A DNA stretch of 64,000 nucleotides from Magnimaribacter mokuoloeensis (GTDB lineage: Bacteria > Pseudomonadota > Gammaproteobacteria > Magnimaribacterales > Magnimaribacteraceae), in the NCBI GenBank assembly GCA_041860225.1, contig CP151794.1, positions 1,302,001 to 1,366,000 on the forward strand. The letters run 5' to 3'. The translations under genes were made by a program, and so were the position numbers. This document shows, in pieces, positions 6,939-15,693 of the stretch; the stretch's first letter is position 1, and each line of letters opens with the position of its first letter. The notes beneath the pieces were generated by a model. It was not told the DNA's origin and searched no databases. It saw only the letters and a list, made by a program, of their open reading frames with translations.

Positions 6939-8801
6939 GTGAATAAGTTTGATGTCATTGTGATAGGCGGTGGCCATGCTGGCGTAGAAGCAGCAGATGC
7001 CGCGTCACGTTTTGGTGTTAATACACTACTAATTACCCACGATAAAAATAAAATAGGCGAGATGTCTTGTAATCCAGCGATTGGGGGGATAGGCAAAAGT
7101 CATCTGGCAAAAGAGGTTGATGCGCTAGGTGGTCTAATGGCGAGGGCGGCAGATTCCGCAGGTATTCATTATCGAGTCTTAAACTCTACAAAAGGACAGG
7201 CTGTTAGAGCTACAAGAGTTCAAACCGATAGAGAGCTTTACAAAGCATTTATTCAACAGACACTTAGCAAATCAAAAAACCTAACAATACAAGAAGGATC
7301 GGTGGTAGATGTCACTATTCAAAACTCAACCATTAAATCTATTCACACTGAAGATGGAGCTGAGATATTTGGAAAGACAATCATTTTAACTACCGGCACA
7401 TTTCTTGGGGGGGTAATGCATACAGGCCTTGAGCAGTCCCCCGGTGGTCGAGTGGGCGACCCATCTAGTGACATGTTGGCCTCCAAACTAAGAAGCTTAG
7501 ACCTCAAAGTAGGTAGATTGAAGACAGGAACTCCTCCCAGGCTAAACAAAAACTCTATTGATTGGTCGCTTTTAACACCACAACCCGGAGACACCCCAAC
7601 CCCTCTTTTATCTTATATTTCAAAAGAAAAGGACAGACCAAGACAGTTAGATTGTTTTATGACCCGCACAAACAAAGAGACTCACGAAATTATTTTGAAC
7701 CATCTTGATGAATCACCTATGTATTCTGGAGTGATAGAGGGTGTCGGTCCTCGTTACTGTCCTTCCATTGAGGACAAGGTAATGAGGTTTTCTGAAAGAG
7801 ACTCACACCAGATATTTGCCGAACCAGAGGGCTTGAACTCAGACTTGATCTACCCCAACGGAATATCAACAAGCCTCCCATTTAAAGCCCAGAAAGCCTT
7901 GATAGAATCTATTAAGGGATTTGAGAATGCTGAAATTGTAAGACCTGGATACGCGATAGAGTATGACTATTTTGACCCCACCGGCTTAAAGCACACACTC
8001 GAAACCAAGGCAATATCAGGCCTCTATTTTGCTGGCCAGATTAACGGAACAACAGGGTACGAGGAGGCAGCAGCTCAAGGAATTATGGCGGGAATAAACG
8101 CCTCCATGAGCACAAAACAAGAAGGAACATTTGAGCTTAGAAGGGATGAAGCCTACATAGGCGTTTTAATAGATGATTTGGTAAGCCTCGGGACAAAAGA
8201 ACCCTACAGAATGTTCACCAGCAGAGCTGAATATAGGCTTATTCTTCGAGAGGATAATGCCGATATGCGCCTAACAGAAAAAGGCCGAAACCTTGGAATA
8301 GTCCCCGACCTTCTTTGGGAAAATTACCTGGACAAGAAGCAATCTACGACCAAAGAGATCGTTCGTCTTAAAGAAGAAAAACTTAAACCCGACTCAAAAG
8401 AAGCAAAAAAGGTAGAAGAGCTATCTGGAGAGAAGATCTCAACCAACACCAGCCTGTACGAAATCTTAAAACGTCCGCGAGTTTTTCATTCTTACCTTCC
8501 TCAGGGTGAAGAACTGTTGCCCTCAAATGCTGTGGATGAGGTAGAAGCACACGTTAAATATGAAGGTTACATAAAAAGACAAAAAATAGACATAGAAAGA
8601 CTCCAAAGAAACGAAAACACGCCCATACCCCAAACCTTAGATTATGAAAGTGTTGTAGGGCTTTCCAATGAGGTAAAACAAAAGTTGTCAGAAGCAAAAC
8701 CTGAAAGTCTTGCGCGCGCATCGAGACTTCCTGGAGTTACCCCTGCAGCCATATCTCTTTTGATGGTTCACTTGAAAAAAGAAAGACAAACAGTTGGATA
8801 G
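6939..8801 (+). CDS. mnmG: tRNA modification FAD enzyme MnmG (GidA)
   Basis: A 620-residue protein with the N-terminal FAD-binding motif VIGGGHAGVEAA, the GidA signatures CNPAIGGIGKSHL and TGTFLGG, and GQINGTTGYEEAAAQG, all diagnostic of MnmG. It pairs with MnmE to modify U34 of tRNA. The start is GTG; a perfect DnaA box covers this start codon. The 3' end overlaps rsmG by 8 bases. Coding-strand base composition shifts here to C at least equal to G, unlike mnmE upstream. Confidence 0.97.
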   Translation: MNKFDVIVIGGGHAGVEAADAASRFGVNTLLITHDKNKIGEMSCNPAIGGIGKSHLAKEVDALGGLMARAADSAGIHYRVLNSTKGQAVRATRVQTDRELYKAFIQQTLSKSKNLTIQEGSVVDVTIQNSTIKSIHTEDGAEIFGKTIILTTGTFLGGVMHTGLEQSPGGRVGDPSSDMLASKLRSLDLKVGRLKTGTPPRLNKNSIDWSLLTPQPGDTPTPLLSYISKEKDRPRQLDCFMTRTNKETHEIILNHLDESPMYSGVIEGVGPRYCPSIEDKVMRFSERDSHQIFAEPEGLNSDLIYPNGISTSLPFKAQKALIESIKGFENAEIVRPGYAIEYDYFDPTGLKHTLETKAISGLYFAGQINGTTGYEEAAAQGIMAGINASMSTKQEGTFELRRDEAYIGVLIDDLVSLGTKEPYRMFTSRAEYRLILREDNADMRLTEKGRNLGIVPDLLWENYLDKKQSTTKEIVRLKEEKLKPDSKEAKKVEELSGEKISTNTSLYEILKRPRVFHSYLPQGEELLPSNAVDEVEAHVKYEGYIKRQKIDIERLQRNENTPIPQTLDYESVVGLSNEVKQKLSEAKPESLARASRLPGVTPAAISLLMVHLKKERQTVG

Positions 8802-9378
8802 TAAACAAGAAAAACAAATTTCTACATACAAATCACTTTTAGTGTCCTGGAACCACACACACAACCTTGTTTCAAAAAACCAAGCAACAAATCTAGAAGA
8901 ACACATAAGCGACTCCCTCTCTATTTCTCCCTTCTTGGGTGAAAATGTTATTGACCTTGGGAGCGGCGGCGGCCTTCCAGGAATCCCTCTGGCAATATCC
9001 AACCCCGACAAAAAATTTTTTTTGGTAGAGAGCAACACAAAAAAAAGTGCGTTCCTGTTGAATGTTTCAACAAAGCTCCAGCTTTCTAATGTAACCGTTT
9101 ATAACCAAAGAATAGAAGACATAACCGCAGACCCTTTTCCTCAAAATCTAGACATTGTATGTCGGGCTGTTGGATCAGCCGAGTCAATAATAGGTCTTAC
9201 CAAACACCTATTTCAGAACCGCAACACCTCTCTGCGTTTAATGAAAACACAAGATCAGTTTGAGACGGAAAACCTGCCCCCACAATACATTGTAAAAAAA
9301 ATAGACAAATTTCCCTCAAAAGCGAAGGACAAGACGCGTATCTTGGTTACAATAGAAGTAGTACACAAAAATGGTTAA
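8794..9378 (+). CDS. rsmG: 16S rRNA (guanine-527-N7) methyltransferase
   Basis: A 194-residue RsmG (GidB) with SAM-binding motif VIDLGSGGGLPGIPLAI and the downstream VCRAVGSAESII segment. It methylates N7 of G527 in 16S rRNA. The start is a TTG that overlaps the mnmG end, and its own stop overlaps parA by 8 bases, the normal mnmG-rsmG-parA-parB order. Slightly short relative to E. coli (207). Confidence 0.93.
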   Translation: MDSKQEKQISTYKSLLVSWNHTHNLVSKNQATNLEEHISDSLSISPFLGENVIDLGSGGGLPGIPLAISNPDKKFFLVESNTKKSAFLLNVSTKLQLSNVTVYNQRIEDITADPFPQNLDIVCRAVGSAESIIGLTKHLFQNRNTSLRLMKTQDQFETENLPPQYIVKKIDKFPSKAKDKTRILVTIEVVHKNG

Positions 9379-10165
9379 TACTTTAGTAATAGCAAATCAA
9401 AAAGGTGGAGTCGGGAAAACCACAACCGCTGTTAACTTGGCCGCATCACTGTGTGCAATGAAGCGCTCCGTTTTATTGGTAGACCTAGACCCTCAAGCCA
9501 ACGCAACAACCGGTTCTGGTTTAAAGAAATGTGATCAAACCCAGGGGTCAGCGACAGCCCTAATGGGCACTAGTGGACAAGCGATCTTTAAGACCGAATT
9601 GGGCTACGATATCATGCCATCAGGCCCTGAACTCATAGCAGCCGAATCCTATCTGCGCGGCGGCGGCGGCCAAGAGAGAGCACTTTTAGATTATCTTTCT
9701 AACACAAAAGACAACTATGATTACGTCATAATAGATTGTCCACCCTCACTGAACCTGCTAACCTTAAACGGCCTAAGAGCCGCTCATGACTTACTTGTCC
9801 CAATGCAGTGTGAATATTTCGCTCTGGAAGGATTGGCGGGATTACTAGAAACAGTTAGTCAGCTCAACGATAGCACAGGACATAATTTACAACTCAAGGC
9901 GGTGGTAAGAACCATGTTCGATCCTCGGAACAAACTCGGCCAACAGGTCACAGGCGAGCTACAGAAACACTTCTCCGGCGAGCTTTACTCAACCGTAATA
10001 CCCCGAAACATAAAGCTTGCTGAAGCCCCCAGTTTCGGCAAATCAGCATTATCTTACGAGCCTAACGCAAAAGGATCGCTTGCTTATCTTGCTCTTGCTG
10101 GAGAGCTTATCGGAAGGATGGAAGAACAATATCAAGACAACAACCATGAGCAAAGACAAGTCTAG
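9371..10165 (+). CDS. parA: Chromosome-partitioning ATPase ParA
   Basis: A 264-residue deviant-Walker ParA/Soj: NQKGGVGKTTTAVNLA near residues 9-24, the LLVDLDPQANAT motif, and VIIDCPPSLNLL. It forms nucleotide-dependent dimers on DNA and moves ParB-bound origins. A run of four glycines (encoded by GGC repeats near 9658-9670) sits in the RGGGGQE loop. It overlaps both rsmG (8 bases) and parB (20 bases). Confidence 0.96.
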   Translation: MVNTLVIANQKGGVGKTTTAVNLAASLCAMKRSVLLVDLDPQANATTGSGLKKCDQTQGSATALMGTSGQAIFKTELGYDIMPSGPELIAAESYLRGGGGQERALLDYLSNTKDNYDYVIIDCPPSLNLLTLNGLRAAHDLLVPMQCEYFALEGLAGLLETVSQLNDSTGHNLQLKAVVRTMFDPRNKLGQQVTGELQKHFSGELYSTVIPRNIKLAEAPSFGKSALSYEPNAKGSLAYLALAGELIGRMEEQYQDNNHEQRQV

Positions 10166-10997
10166 CCTTGGCACGGGGCTTGATTCCCTTCTAGGAGATA
10201 GGCCCAAGCCCGAGGGTTTGGGCGTGTCACAAATCTCAGTTGACGACCTTGCTCCCGGCCAATATCAACCTAGAACAAAAATGCATAAATCAACCTTGGA
10301 GGAGTTGGCCCAAAGCATTAAAGAACAAGGTGTGCTTCAGCCACTTATTGTAAGGAGGTTAGCGTCAGGTAGGTTTGAAATTGTAGTGGGGGAGCGAAGA
10401 TGGAGGGCAGCTCAGCTTGCAGGCATTAATTCAGTTCCGGCAATAGTCAGAGATCTTAACAATGATGAAACTGCCAAAATCGCCCTCATAGAAAACCTCC
10501 AGAGAGAGGACCTAAATGCTCTGGATCAGGCAAAGGGTCTCATGAGGCTACAACGGGAGTTTAATTTATCTCAAGAAGAGCTCGGATCGGCAGTTGGAAA
10601 ATCTAGATCGTCGGTTACAAACCTCCTCAGGCTTTTAAACCTCAGCACAGAAGTTCAGGTCCTTCTTGAAGAGGGAAAAATTGAAATGGGGCATGCTCGC
10701 TCACTTTTAACATTAAACGATGATCAGCAATTAGCCCTTGCCAGCAGAGTAATCAATGAATCTCTGTCCGTCAGGCAGTGCGAAGCCTTAGTGGCTGAAG
10801 TATCTAACCATAAAAAGAAGACTTCCAAAAAAAACAAAGCGCCTGATCCAAATACTTCATCATTAGAAAGGGAGCTATCAGAAATATTTGGGAGTTCGGT
10901 CGAAATACGCCACAACAAGAAGGGCAAAGGAAAACTTATAGTAAGCTTCAACAACCTAGACACCCTTCAAGGAATTCTAGATAAAATAAAATCTTAA
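10146..10997 (+). CDS. parB: Chromosome-partitioning protein ParB
   Basis: A 283-residue ParB/Spo0J with the N-terminal CTPase domain motif GERRWRAAQ at about 82-90, the ENLQREDLNALDQA segment, a helix-turn-helix DNA-binding region (SQEELGSAVGKSRSSVTNLL) and a C-terminal dimerisation domain. The frame is open from 10017, but MSKDKSSLGTGLDSLLG at 10146 matches ParB N-termini. It binds parS; the candidate site lies at 13-28 in recF. A sigma70-like promoter and the atp operon follow. Confidence 0.96.
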   Translation: MSKDKSSLGTGLDSLLGDRPKPEGLGVSQISVDDLAPGQYQPRTKMHKSTLEELAQSIKEQGVLQPLIVRRLASGRFEIVVGERRWRAAQLAGINSVPAIVRDLNNDETAKIALIENLQREDLNALDQAKGLMRLQREFNLSQEELGSAVGKSRSSVTNLLRLLNLSTEVQVLLEEGKIEMGHARSLLTLNDDQQLALASRVINESLSVRQCEALVAEVSNHKKKTSKKNKAPDPNTSSLERELSEIFGSSVEIRHNKKGKGKLIVSFNNLDTLQGILDKIKS

Positions 10998-11016
10998 AAA
11001 AGTAACAAATTCTTCT

Positions 11017-11044
11017 TTCACTATAGGCTGGGGATAACTATAAT
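11017..11044 (+). promoter_or_regulatory. Sigma70-type promoter for the atp operon
   Basis: TTCACT (11017-11022, four of six consensus bases) and a perfect TATAAT (11039-11044) with a 16-base spacer lie in the parB-atpB gap. Predicted transcription starts near 11051, 16 bases before atpB. A one-mismatch DnaA-box-like sequence (11029-11037) overlaps the spacer and may be coincidence. Confidence 0.5.
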
Positions 11045-11066
11045 TGCCGCGCCCAATAAAATCCTG

Positions 11067-11984
11067 ATGGCTAGTAAAGAACTAAATTCAACAGATTATA
11101 TAGAACACCACCTAACCAATTTAACGTATGGTAAGTGTCCTGATGGAACCTGGAGTTTTGCCGAAGTTCATGGAAAGAGCCAGGTTGCAGGTACAGAGGC
11201 AAGTTGCAACATCAGTGAAATGGGCTTTTGGTCCTTTCAGGTAGACACTTTATTTATGTCGGTTCTCTTAGGCATGGGAATGATATTTTTCATGAGAAGA
11301 GTGGCGAAAAACGCCAGCTCCTCCAAACCAGGACGAATCCAAAATGCAGTGGAATATCTGGTTACTTTGGTCAGAGACCAAGTCCAAGACAACTTCACGG
11401 CTGACAAAAATCCACTAATGGGCCCGTTGGCACTCACCATTTTTGTTTGGGTTTTTTTAATGAACTTAATGGACCTCATTCCAATAGATCTTGTACCCTG
11501 GATAGCTAATGGCTTTACGGCCCCTAATGCTGATGGAGGTGCAATACATTACTTTAAGGTATTGCCAGTAGCAGATATCAACGCACCGATGGGCATGGCA
11601 TTGGGCGTCTTAATCTTAATTCACTATTACAGTATAAAGAACAAAGGGCTCGGTGGTTTCTTGGCAGAATTGACTTTCCAGCCCTATGGTAAGTGGATGG
11701 CACCGATAAATGTTATATTCGAAATACCTGGATTTTATGCGAAACAACTAGCCTTGGGCTTAAGGTTATACGGAAACCTTTTTGCCGGAGAAATGATCTT
11801 TATTTTAATAGCATTATTTTTTGGTGGTTTCTTTAGTTCAATCACAGGAGTCCTTGCAGGTGTTGCAGGGCTTGCGCTCAACTTCATTTGGGCGGTATTT
11901 CATATTTTGGTTGTTATATTACAAGCATTTTTATTTATGGTTTTAACCCTCGTATACCTACAACAGGCACACGAGCATCATTAA
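11067..11984 (+). CDS. atpB: ATP synthase F0 subunit a
   Basis: A 305-residue membrane subunit with five or six hydrophobic helices. The conserved GLRLYGNLFAGEM holds the essential arginine of the proton path. The N-terminal periplasmic stretch resembles the Pseudomonas-type extension (YIEHHLTNLTYGK...) but is longer and carries two cysteines at residues 24 and 47. No atpI gene precedes it, although atpI often does in gammaproteobacteria. It is the first gene of the operon and is followed by atpE after 23 bases. Confidence 0.97.
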   Translation: MASKELNSTDYIEHHLTNLTYGKCPDGTWSFAEVHGKSQVAGTEASCNISEMGFWSFQVDTLFMSVLLGMGMIFFMRRVAKNASSSKPGRIQNAVEYLVTLVRDQVQDNFTADKNPLMGPLALTIFVWVFLMNLMDLIPIDLVPWIANGFTAPNADGGAIHYFKVLPVADINAPMGMALGVLILIHYYSIKNKGLGGFLAELTFQPYGKWMAPINVIFEIPGFYAKQLALGLRLYGNLFAGEMIFILIALFFGGFFSSITGVLAGVAGLALNFIWAVFHILVVILQAFLFMVLTLVYLQQAHEHH

Positions 11985-12007
11985 TTTTTTTATCTAAGGA
12001 GAATAAA

Positions 12008-12238
12008 ATGGAAGAAGCAGAAGCTATAAGAAGGGTCGCAGGAGCCCTGCTAACTGGAGGAGGCGCTATCGGCGTTGGAATCGGCGTTGGTCTAATAACT
12101 GCAAAATACCTTGAAGGAATAGCTAGACAGCCTGAACTTCAGCCTTACTTATTTACCCAGTTATTGATTGGTATGGGTCTTGTGGATGCGATCCCCATCG
12201 TATCTTTGGCAATAGGACTATTGTTCTTATTCACATAA
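12008..12238 (+). CDS. atpE: ATP synthase F0 subunit c
   Basis: A 76-residue two-helix proteolipid. Helix 1 carries a glycine-rich packing motif (GAIGVGIGVG), the polar loop is ARQPE, and helix 2 has the proton-binding aspartate in GLVDAIP. I see no sodium-type ligand set, so proton coupling is likely. The ATG at 12008 follows a strong AAGGAG ribosome-binding site; the open frame upstream to 11888 is inside atpB and not used. Confidence 0.97.
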   Translation: MEEAEAIRRVAGALLTGGGAIGVGIGVGLITAKYLEGIARQPELQPYLFTQLLIGMGLVDAIPIVSLAIGLLFLFT

Positions 12239-12258
12239 AAATAAGTTCGGAGTTTTAA

Positions 12259-12729
12259 ATGAATTTTAACGCCACATTATTCGGACAGCTCTTAGCTTTC
12301 GTGTTTTTTGTGTGGTTCACCATGCAGTACGTATGGCCATACATACTGGAAGCACTTGAAGAAAGAGAAAAGGAAATTTCTGACGGACTAGAGGCTGCCA
12401 GCAGAGGAAAGAGAGAGCTGGATGAAGCTAATCAGAAGAAAGCAGAGATTCTAGAGGAGGCAAAAAAAGAAGCGGCAGATCTTGTCAATCAAGCCAATGC
12501 CAGGGCCAGTCAACTAGTTGAAGATGCCAAGGCAACTGCTCATGAAGAGGCTGAGAGAATAAAGGTATCTGCTCAAAGCGACTTAGAGCAAGCCGCAAAG
12601 AGAACCAAAGAAGAGCTTAGGTCTGAGGTTGCAGCTCTAGCGGTGGCCGGTGCAGAAAAGATTTTAGGATCTGAAATAGATAAAGATAGAAATGCTCAGA
12701 TCATAGATCAGATAGCTGAGGAGTTATAG
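12259..12729 (+). CDS. atpF: ATP synthase F0 subunit b
   Basis: A 156-residue subunit b with one N-terminal membrane helix (about 6-26, LFGQLLAFVFFVWFTMQYVW) and a long charged, alanine-rich coiled coil forming the peripheral stalk. Length matches E. coli AtpF (156). It stands between atpE and atpH as usual. Confidence 0.96.
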   Translation: MNFNATLFGQLLAFVFFVWFTMQYVWPYILEALEEREKEISDGLEAASRGKRELDEANQKKAEILEEAKKEAADLVNQANARASQLVEDAKATAHEEAERIKVSAQSDLEQAAKRTKEELRSEVAALAVAGAEKILGSEIDKDRNAQIIDQIAEEL

Positions 12730-12731
12730 CC

Positions 12732-13244
12732 TTGAATTTTGAGACAATAGCAAGACCCTATGCCCAAGCGATCTACGATCACTCTGAAGGCTGGGAAGTT
12801 GATCTAGATCAGCTAGAACTTGCTTTGGGGGCTCCAGAAGTTCAGCAGCTTATTGATTCTCCAAAACTTGCATACAAAGAAAAGACAGAAGTCTTTCTCT
12901 CCCTTTTTGAGGGTCAAATTCAAGACAAGACATCCAACTTCATCAAGGTATTGGGAGAATCAAAGAGAATATCTCTGATTCCTCAGATCTCAAAAGAATA
13001 CAAAAAACTACTATCTGGAACAAAAGGCTCCAATGATGTGGTCGTAACCTCTGCTTTTGAGCTTACAGACGAGCAGCTTAACAAAATTACCGCATCCCTT
13101 AAGGGCAGATATGGAGATTCTCTTAATCTAGAGCAGGTGGTAGATATCAGTTTAATAGGTGGTTTTTCAATCAAATGCGGTGACGAAGTCACAGATTACA
13201 GCATCAAAGGAAAACTTGAAAAGTTAAAAAATCAAATAAAGTAA
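12732..13244 (+). CDS. atpH: ATP synthase F1 subunit delta
   Basis: A 170-residue delta subunit, beginning at a TTG two bases after atpF (MNFETIARPYAQAIYDH). It has the family's N-terminal six-helix bundle and the C-terminal ISLIGGFSIKCGDEVTDYSIKGKLEKL signature region. It joins the F1 head to the b-subunit stalk. Confidence 0.95.
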   Translation: MNFETIARPYAQAIYDHSEGWEVDLDQLELALGAPEVQQLIDSPKLAYKEKTEVFLSLFEGQIQDKTSNFIKVLGESKRISLIPQISKEYKKLLSGTKGSNDVVVTSAFELTDEQLNKITASLKGRYGDSLNLEQVVDISLIGGFSIKCGDEVTDYSIKGKLEKLKNQIK

Positions 13245-13248
13245 AAAA

Positions 13249-14793
13249 ATGGAAGAATTAAACCCATCAGAAATTAGTCAGGTTATTAAACAAAAGATTG
13301 ATGCTCTAGACACTGCATCAACACCTAGCAATGAAGGCACCATCGTCTTCTTAGCTGACGGTATCGCAAGAATACACGGCTTAGGAGAGGTAATGAATGG
13401 TGAGCTCATAGAGTTTGACCATGGAATTATGGGAATGGCACTAAACCTCGAAGTAGATTCAGTTGGTGCTGTTATTCTTGGCGACTACAAGCTTCTGGCA
13501 GAAGGCGGATCTGCTAAATGTACAGGCAGAATTTTAGAAGTGCCCGTCGGAGAGGCTTTGATGGGAAGGGTGGTTGACGCACTGGGCAATCCTATTGACG
13601 GAAAGGGTGAGGTTCAGACTTCAGAGACATCTCCGGTTGAGAAAGTCGCTCCAGGTGTAATTTCTAGAAAATCGGTAGATCAGCCGGTTCAACTTGGGAT
13701 CAAAGCGGTTGACAGCATGGTACCGATTGGTCGAGGACAGCGTGAGCTAATAATTGGTGACAGGCAAACTGGAAAAACAGCTATCGCCATTGATGCAATC
13801 ATTAACCAAAAAGATACCGGAGTAAAATGTATATACGTTGCCATAGGCCAAAAGCAATCATCTATAGCTCAGGTTGTAAGAACATTGGAACAATATGGAG
13901 CCATGGAGAATACTATTGTGGTTGTCGCTGCTGCGGCTGATCCAGCTCCAATGCAGTACATAGCACCTTTTGCTGCATGCTCTATGGGTGAATACTTCAG
14001 AGACAGAGGAGAAGATGCCCTCATTATTTATGATGATTTGTCGAAGCAGGCAGTTGCTTACAGACAAATGTCTTTGTTATTGAGAAGGCCTCCTGGAAGG
14101 GAAGCATATCCTGGTGACGTTTTCTATCTGCACTCCAGACTTCTAGAAAGAGCCGCAAGAGTAAATGAAGAGTACGTTGAGAATTACACAAATGGAGAGG
14201 TAAAAGGCAAAACTGGGTCACTTACAGCCCTTCCTATTATCGAAACTCAGGCAGGTGACGTATCAGCATTCGTTCCCACTAACGTAATTTCAATCACTGA
14301 TGGACAAATCTTCCTAGAGTCTTCTCTGTTCAGCTCCGGGTTAAAGCCAGCGATGGACCCTGGTATTTCAGTTTCAAGGGTTGGTGGTGCAGCTCAAGTA
14401 CCTATTATTAAGAAGTTGGGTGGTGGTATTAAAACAGCACTTGCTCAGTATAGAGAGCTTGAAGCTTTTGCCCAGTTTGCATCAGACCTAGATGAAGCTT
14501 CGAAAGAGCAACTAGAACACGGAGAAAGGGTTACTGAACTTACCAAACAAGACCAGTTCTCTCCAATGTCAGTTGCAGAGATGGGCCTCATGCTTTTCAC
14601 AGCGAATGAGGGTTATCTTAGAAAAGTTGAAGTAGAAAAAATAAAAGACTTTGAGAAAAGTCTTATTGCTTATATGAATTCAGAGCATAAAGATCTAATG
14701 GATAAAGTTTCTGAAACCGGAGAATATGGCGACGATATTCAAAGTGCATTCACAGAGGCACTCGATAAATTCATGGAAACTCAAACCTGGTAG
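13249..14793 (+). CDS. atpA: ATP synthase F1 subunit alpha
   Basis: A 514-residue alpha subunit, with the N-terminal beta-barrel (DGIARIHGL), nucleotide-binding P-loop GDRQTGKTA near 170-178, and the PAMDPGISVSRVGG signature. It carries the non-catalytic nucleotide sites of the F1 hexamer. Length matches E. coli (513). Confidence 0.98.
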   Translation: MEELNPSEISQVIKQKIDALDTASTPSNEGTIVFLADGIARIHGLGEVMNGELIEFDHGIMGMALNLEVDSVGAVILGDYKLLAEGGSAKCTGRILEVPVGEALMGRVVDALGNPIDGKGEVQTSETSPVEKVAPGVISRKSVDQPVQLGIKAVDSMVPIGRGQRELIIGDRQTGKTAIAIDAIINQKDTGVKCIYVAIGQKQSSIAQVVRTLEQYGAMENTIVVVAAAADPAPMQYIAPFAACSMGEYFRDRGEDALIIYDDLSKQAVAYRQMSLLLRRPPGREAYPGDVFYLHSRLLERAARVNEEYVENYTNGEVKGKTGSLTALPIIETQAGDVSAFVPTNVISITDGQIFLESSLFSSGLKPAMDPGISVSRVGGAAQVPIIKKLGGGIKTALAQYRELEAFAQFASDLDEASKEQLEHGERVTELTKQDQFSPMSVAEMGLMLFTANEGYLRKVEVEKIKDFEKSLIAYMNSEHKDLMDKVSETGEYGDDIQSAFTEALDKFMETQTW

Positions 14794-14800
14794 ATAGTAA

Positions 14801-15679
14801 ATGGCTAACAGTAAAGAAATAAAAATTCAAATCGCCAGCATTGGTAATACTCAAAAAATTACCAGCGCAATGGAGAAAGTCGCTGTTAGTAAGATGAAGA
14901 AAACACAGGACAAGATGTTAAAGGGCAGGCCCTACAGAGATAGGATGTTAAGTGTTATAAGTCACCTAGCAAAGGGTCAGCCTGAATACAAACCAAAATA
15001 CATGGAAGAAAGGGATGTTAAAAACATTGCGATCATCGTTATAAGCTCAGACAAAGGGCTTTGTGGTGGACTTAATGCCAACCTTCTAAGAGAGGTTACT
15101 CGATTTGCTTCACAGCAAGCATCAGAGGGTAAAAATATAAGTTATTCGCTCATAGGCACAAAGGCTCAATCTTTCTTTAAGTCGTTCGGAGGCAATGTAA
15201 TATCCGCTACAGAAAAACTTGGAGACGATCCTTCTATTGAACAGCTTGTTGGGTCAATGAAGATACTGCTTGATTCTTTTTCTGAAGGTGAGATCGATAA
15301 AGTCTATTTAGCAAGCAACAGCTTTGTGAACACTATGACCCAAGATCCTGAAATAAATCAACTCCTACCTTTAAATAAAATTGAAGACGAAGAGGAAGAA
15401 CAAACAAAAGACTCACCTAGATGGGATTATATTTATGAGCCCGATGATTCTAGAGTCTTATTAGATGGCTTGATGGAGAGATATATAGAATCTCTTCTTT
15501 ATCAATCCGTAATTGAAAATATTGCGTGCGAACAGGCGGCTAAAATGGTCGCCATGAAAAGCGCTACTGATAATGCCGGTTCTTTAATCGAAGAACTGCA
15601 ACTTGTTTATAACAATGCAAGGCAAGCTGCGATTACCCAGGAAATTTCTGAAATCGTTGCTGGAGCTGAAGCACTTTAA
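14801..15679 (+). CDS. atpG: ATP synthase F1 subunit gamma
   Basis: A 292-residue gamma subunit. The N-terminal helix contains KEIKIQIASIGNTQKITSAMEKVAVSKM and the C-terminal helix ends ARQAAITQEISEIVAGAEAL, the two halves of the rotating coiled-coil shaft. The central SSDKGLCGGLNANL is conserved. An acidic stretch (DEEEEQ) lies in the middle loop. Confidence 0.97.
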   Translation: MANSKEIKIQIASIGNTQKITSAMEKVAVSKMKKTQDKMLKGRPYRDRMLSVISHLAKGQPEYKPKYMEERDVKNIAIIVISSDKGLCGGLNANLLREVTRFASQQASEGKNISYSLIGTKAQSFFKSFGGNVISATEKLGDDPSIEQLVGSMKILLDSFSEGEIDKVYLASNSFVNTMTQDPEINQLLPLNKIEDEEEEQTKDSPRWDYIYEPDDSRVLLDGLMERYIESLLYQSVIENIACEQAAKMVAMKSATDNAGSLIEELQLVYNNARQAAITQEISEIVAGAEAL

Positions 15680-15693
15680 TACTGGAAAAAAAT

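Noticed and set aside
8688..9038. 116-codon minus-strand frame across mnmG/rsmG
   Set aside because: Shadow of two well-supported overlapping genes; translation is low-complexity and unrecognisable.
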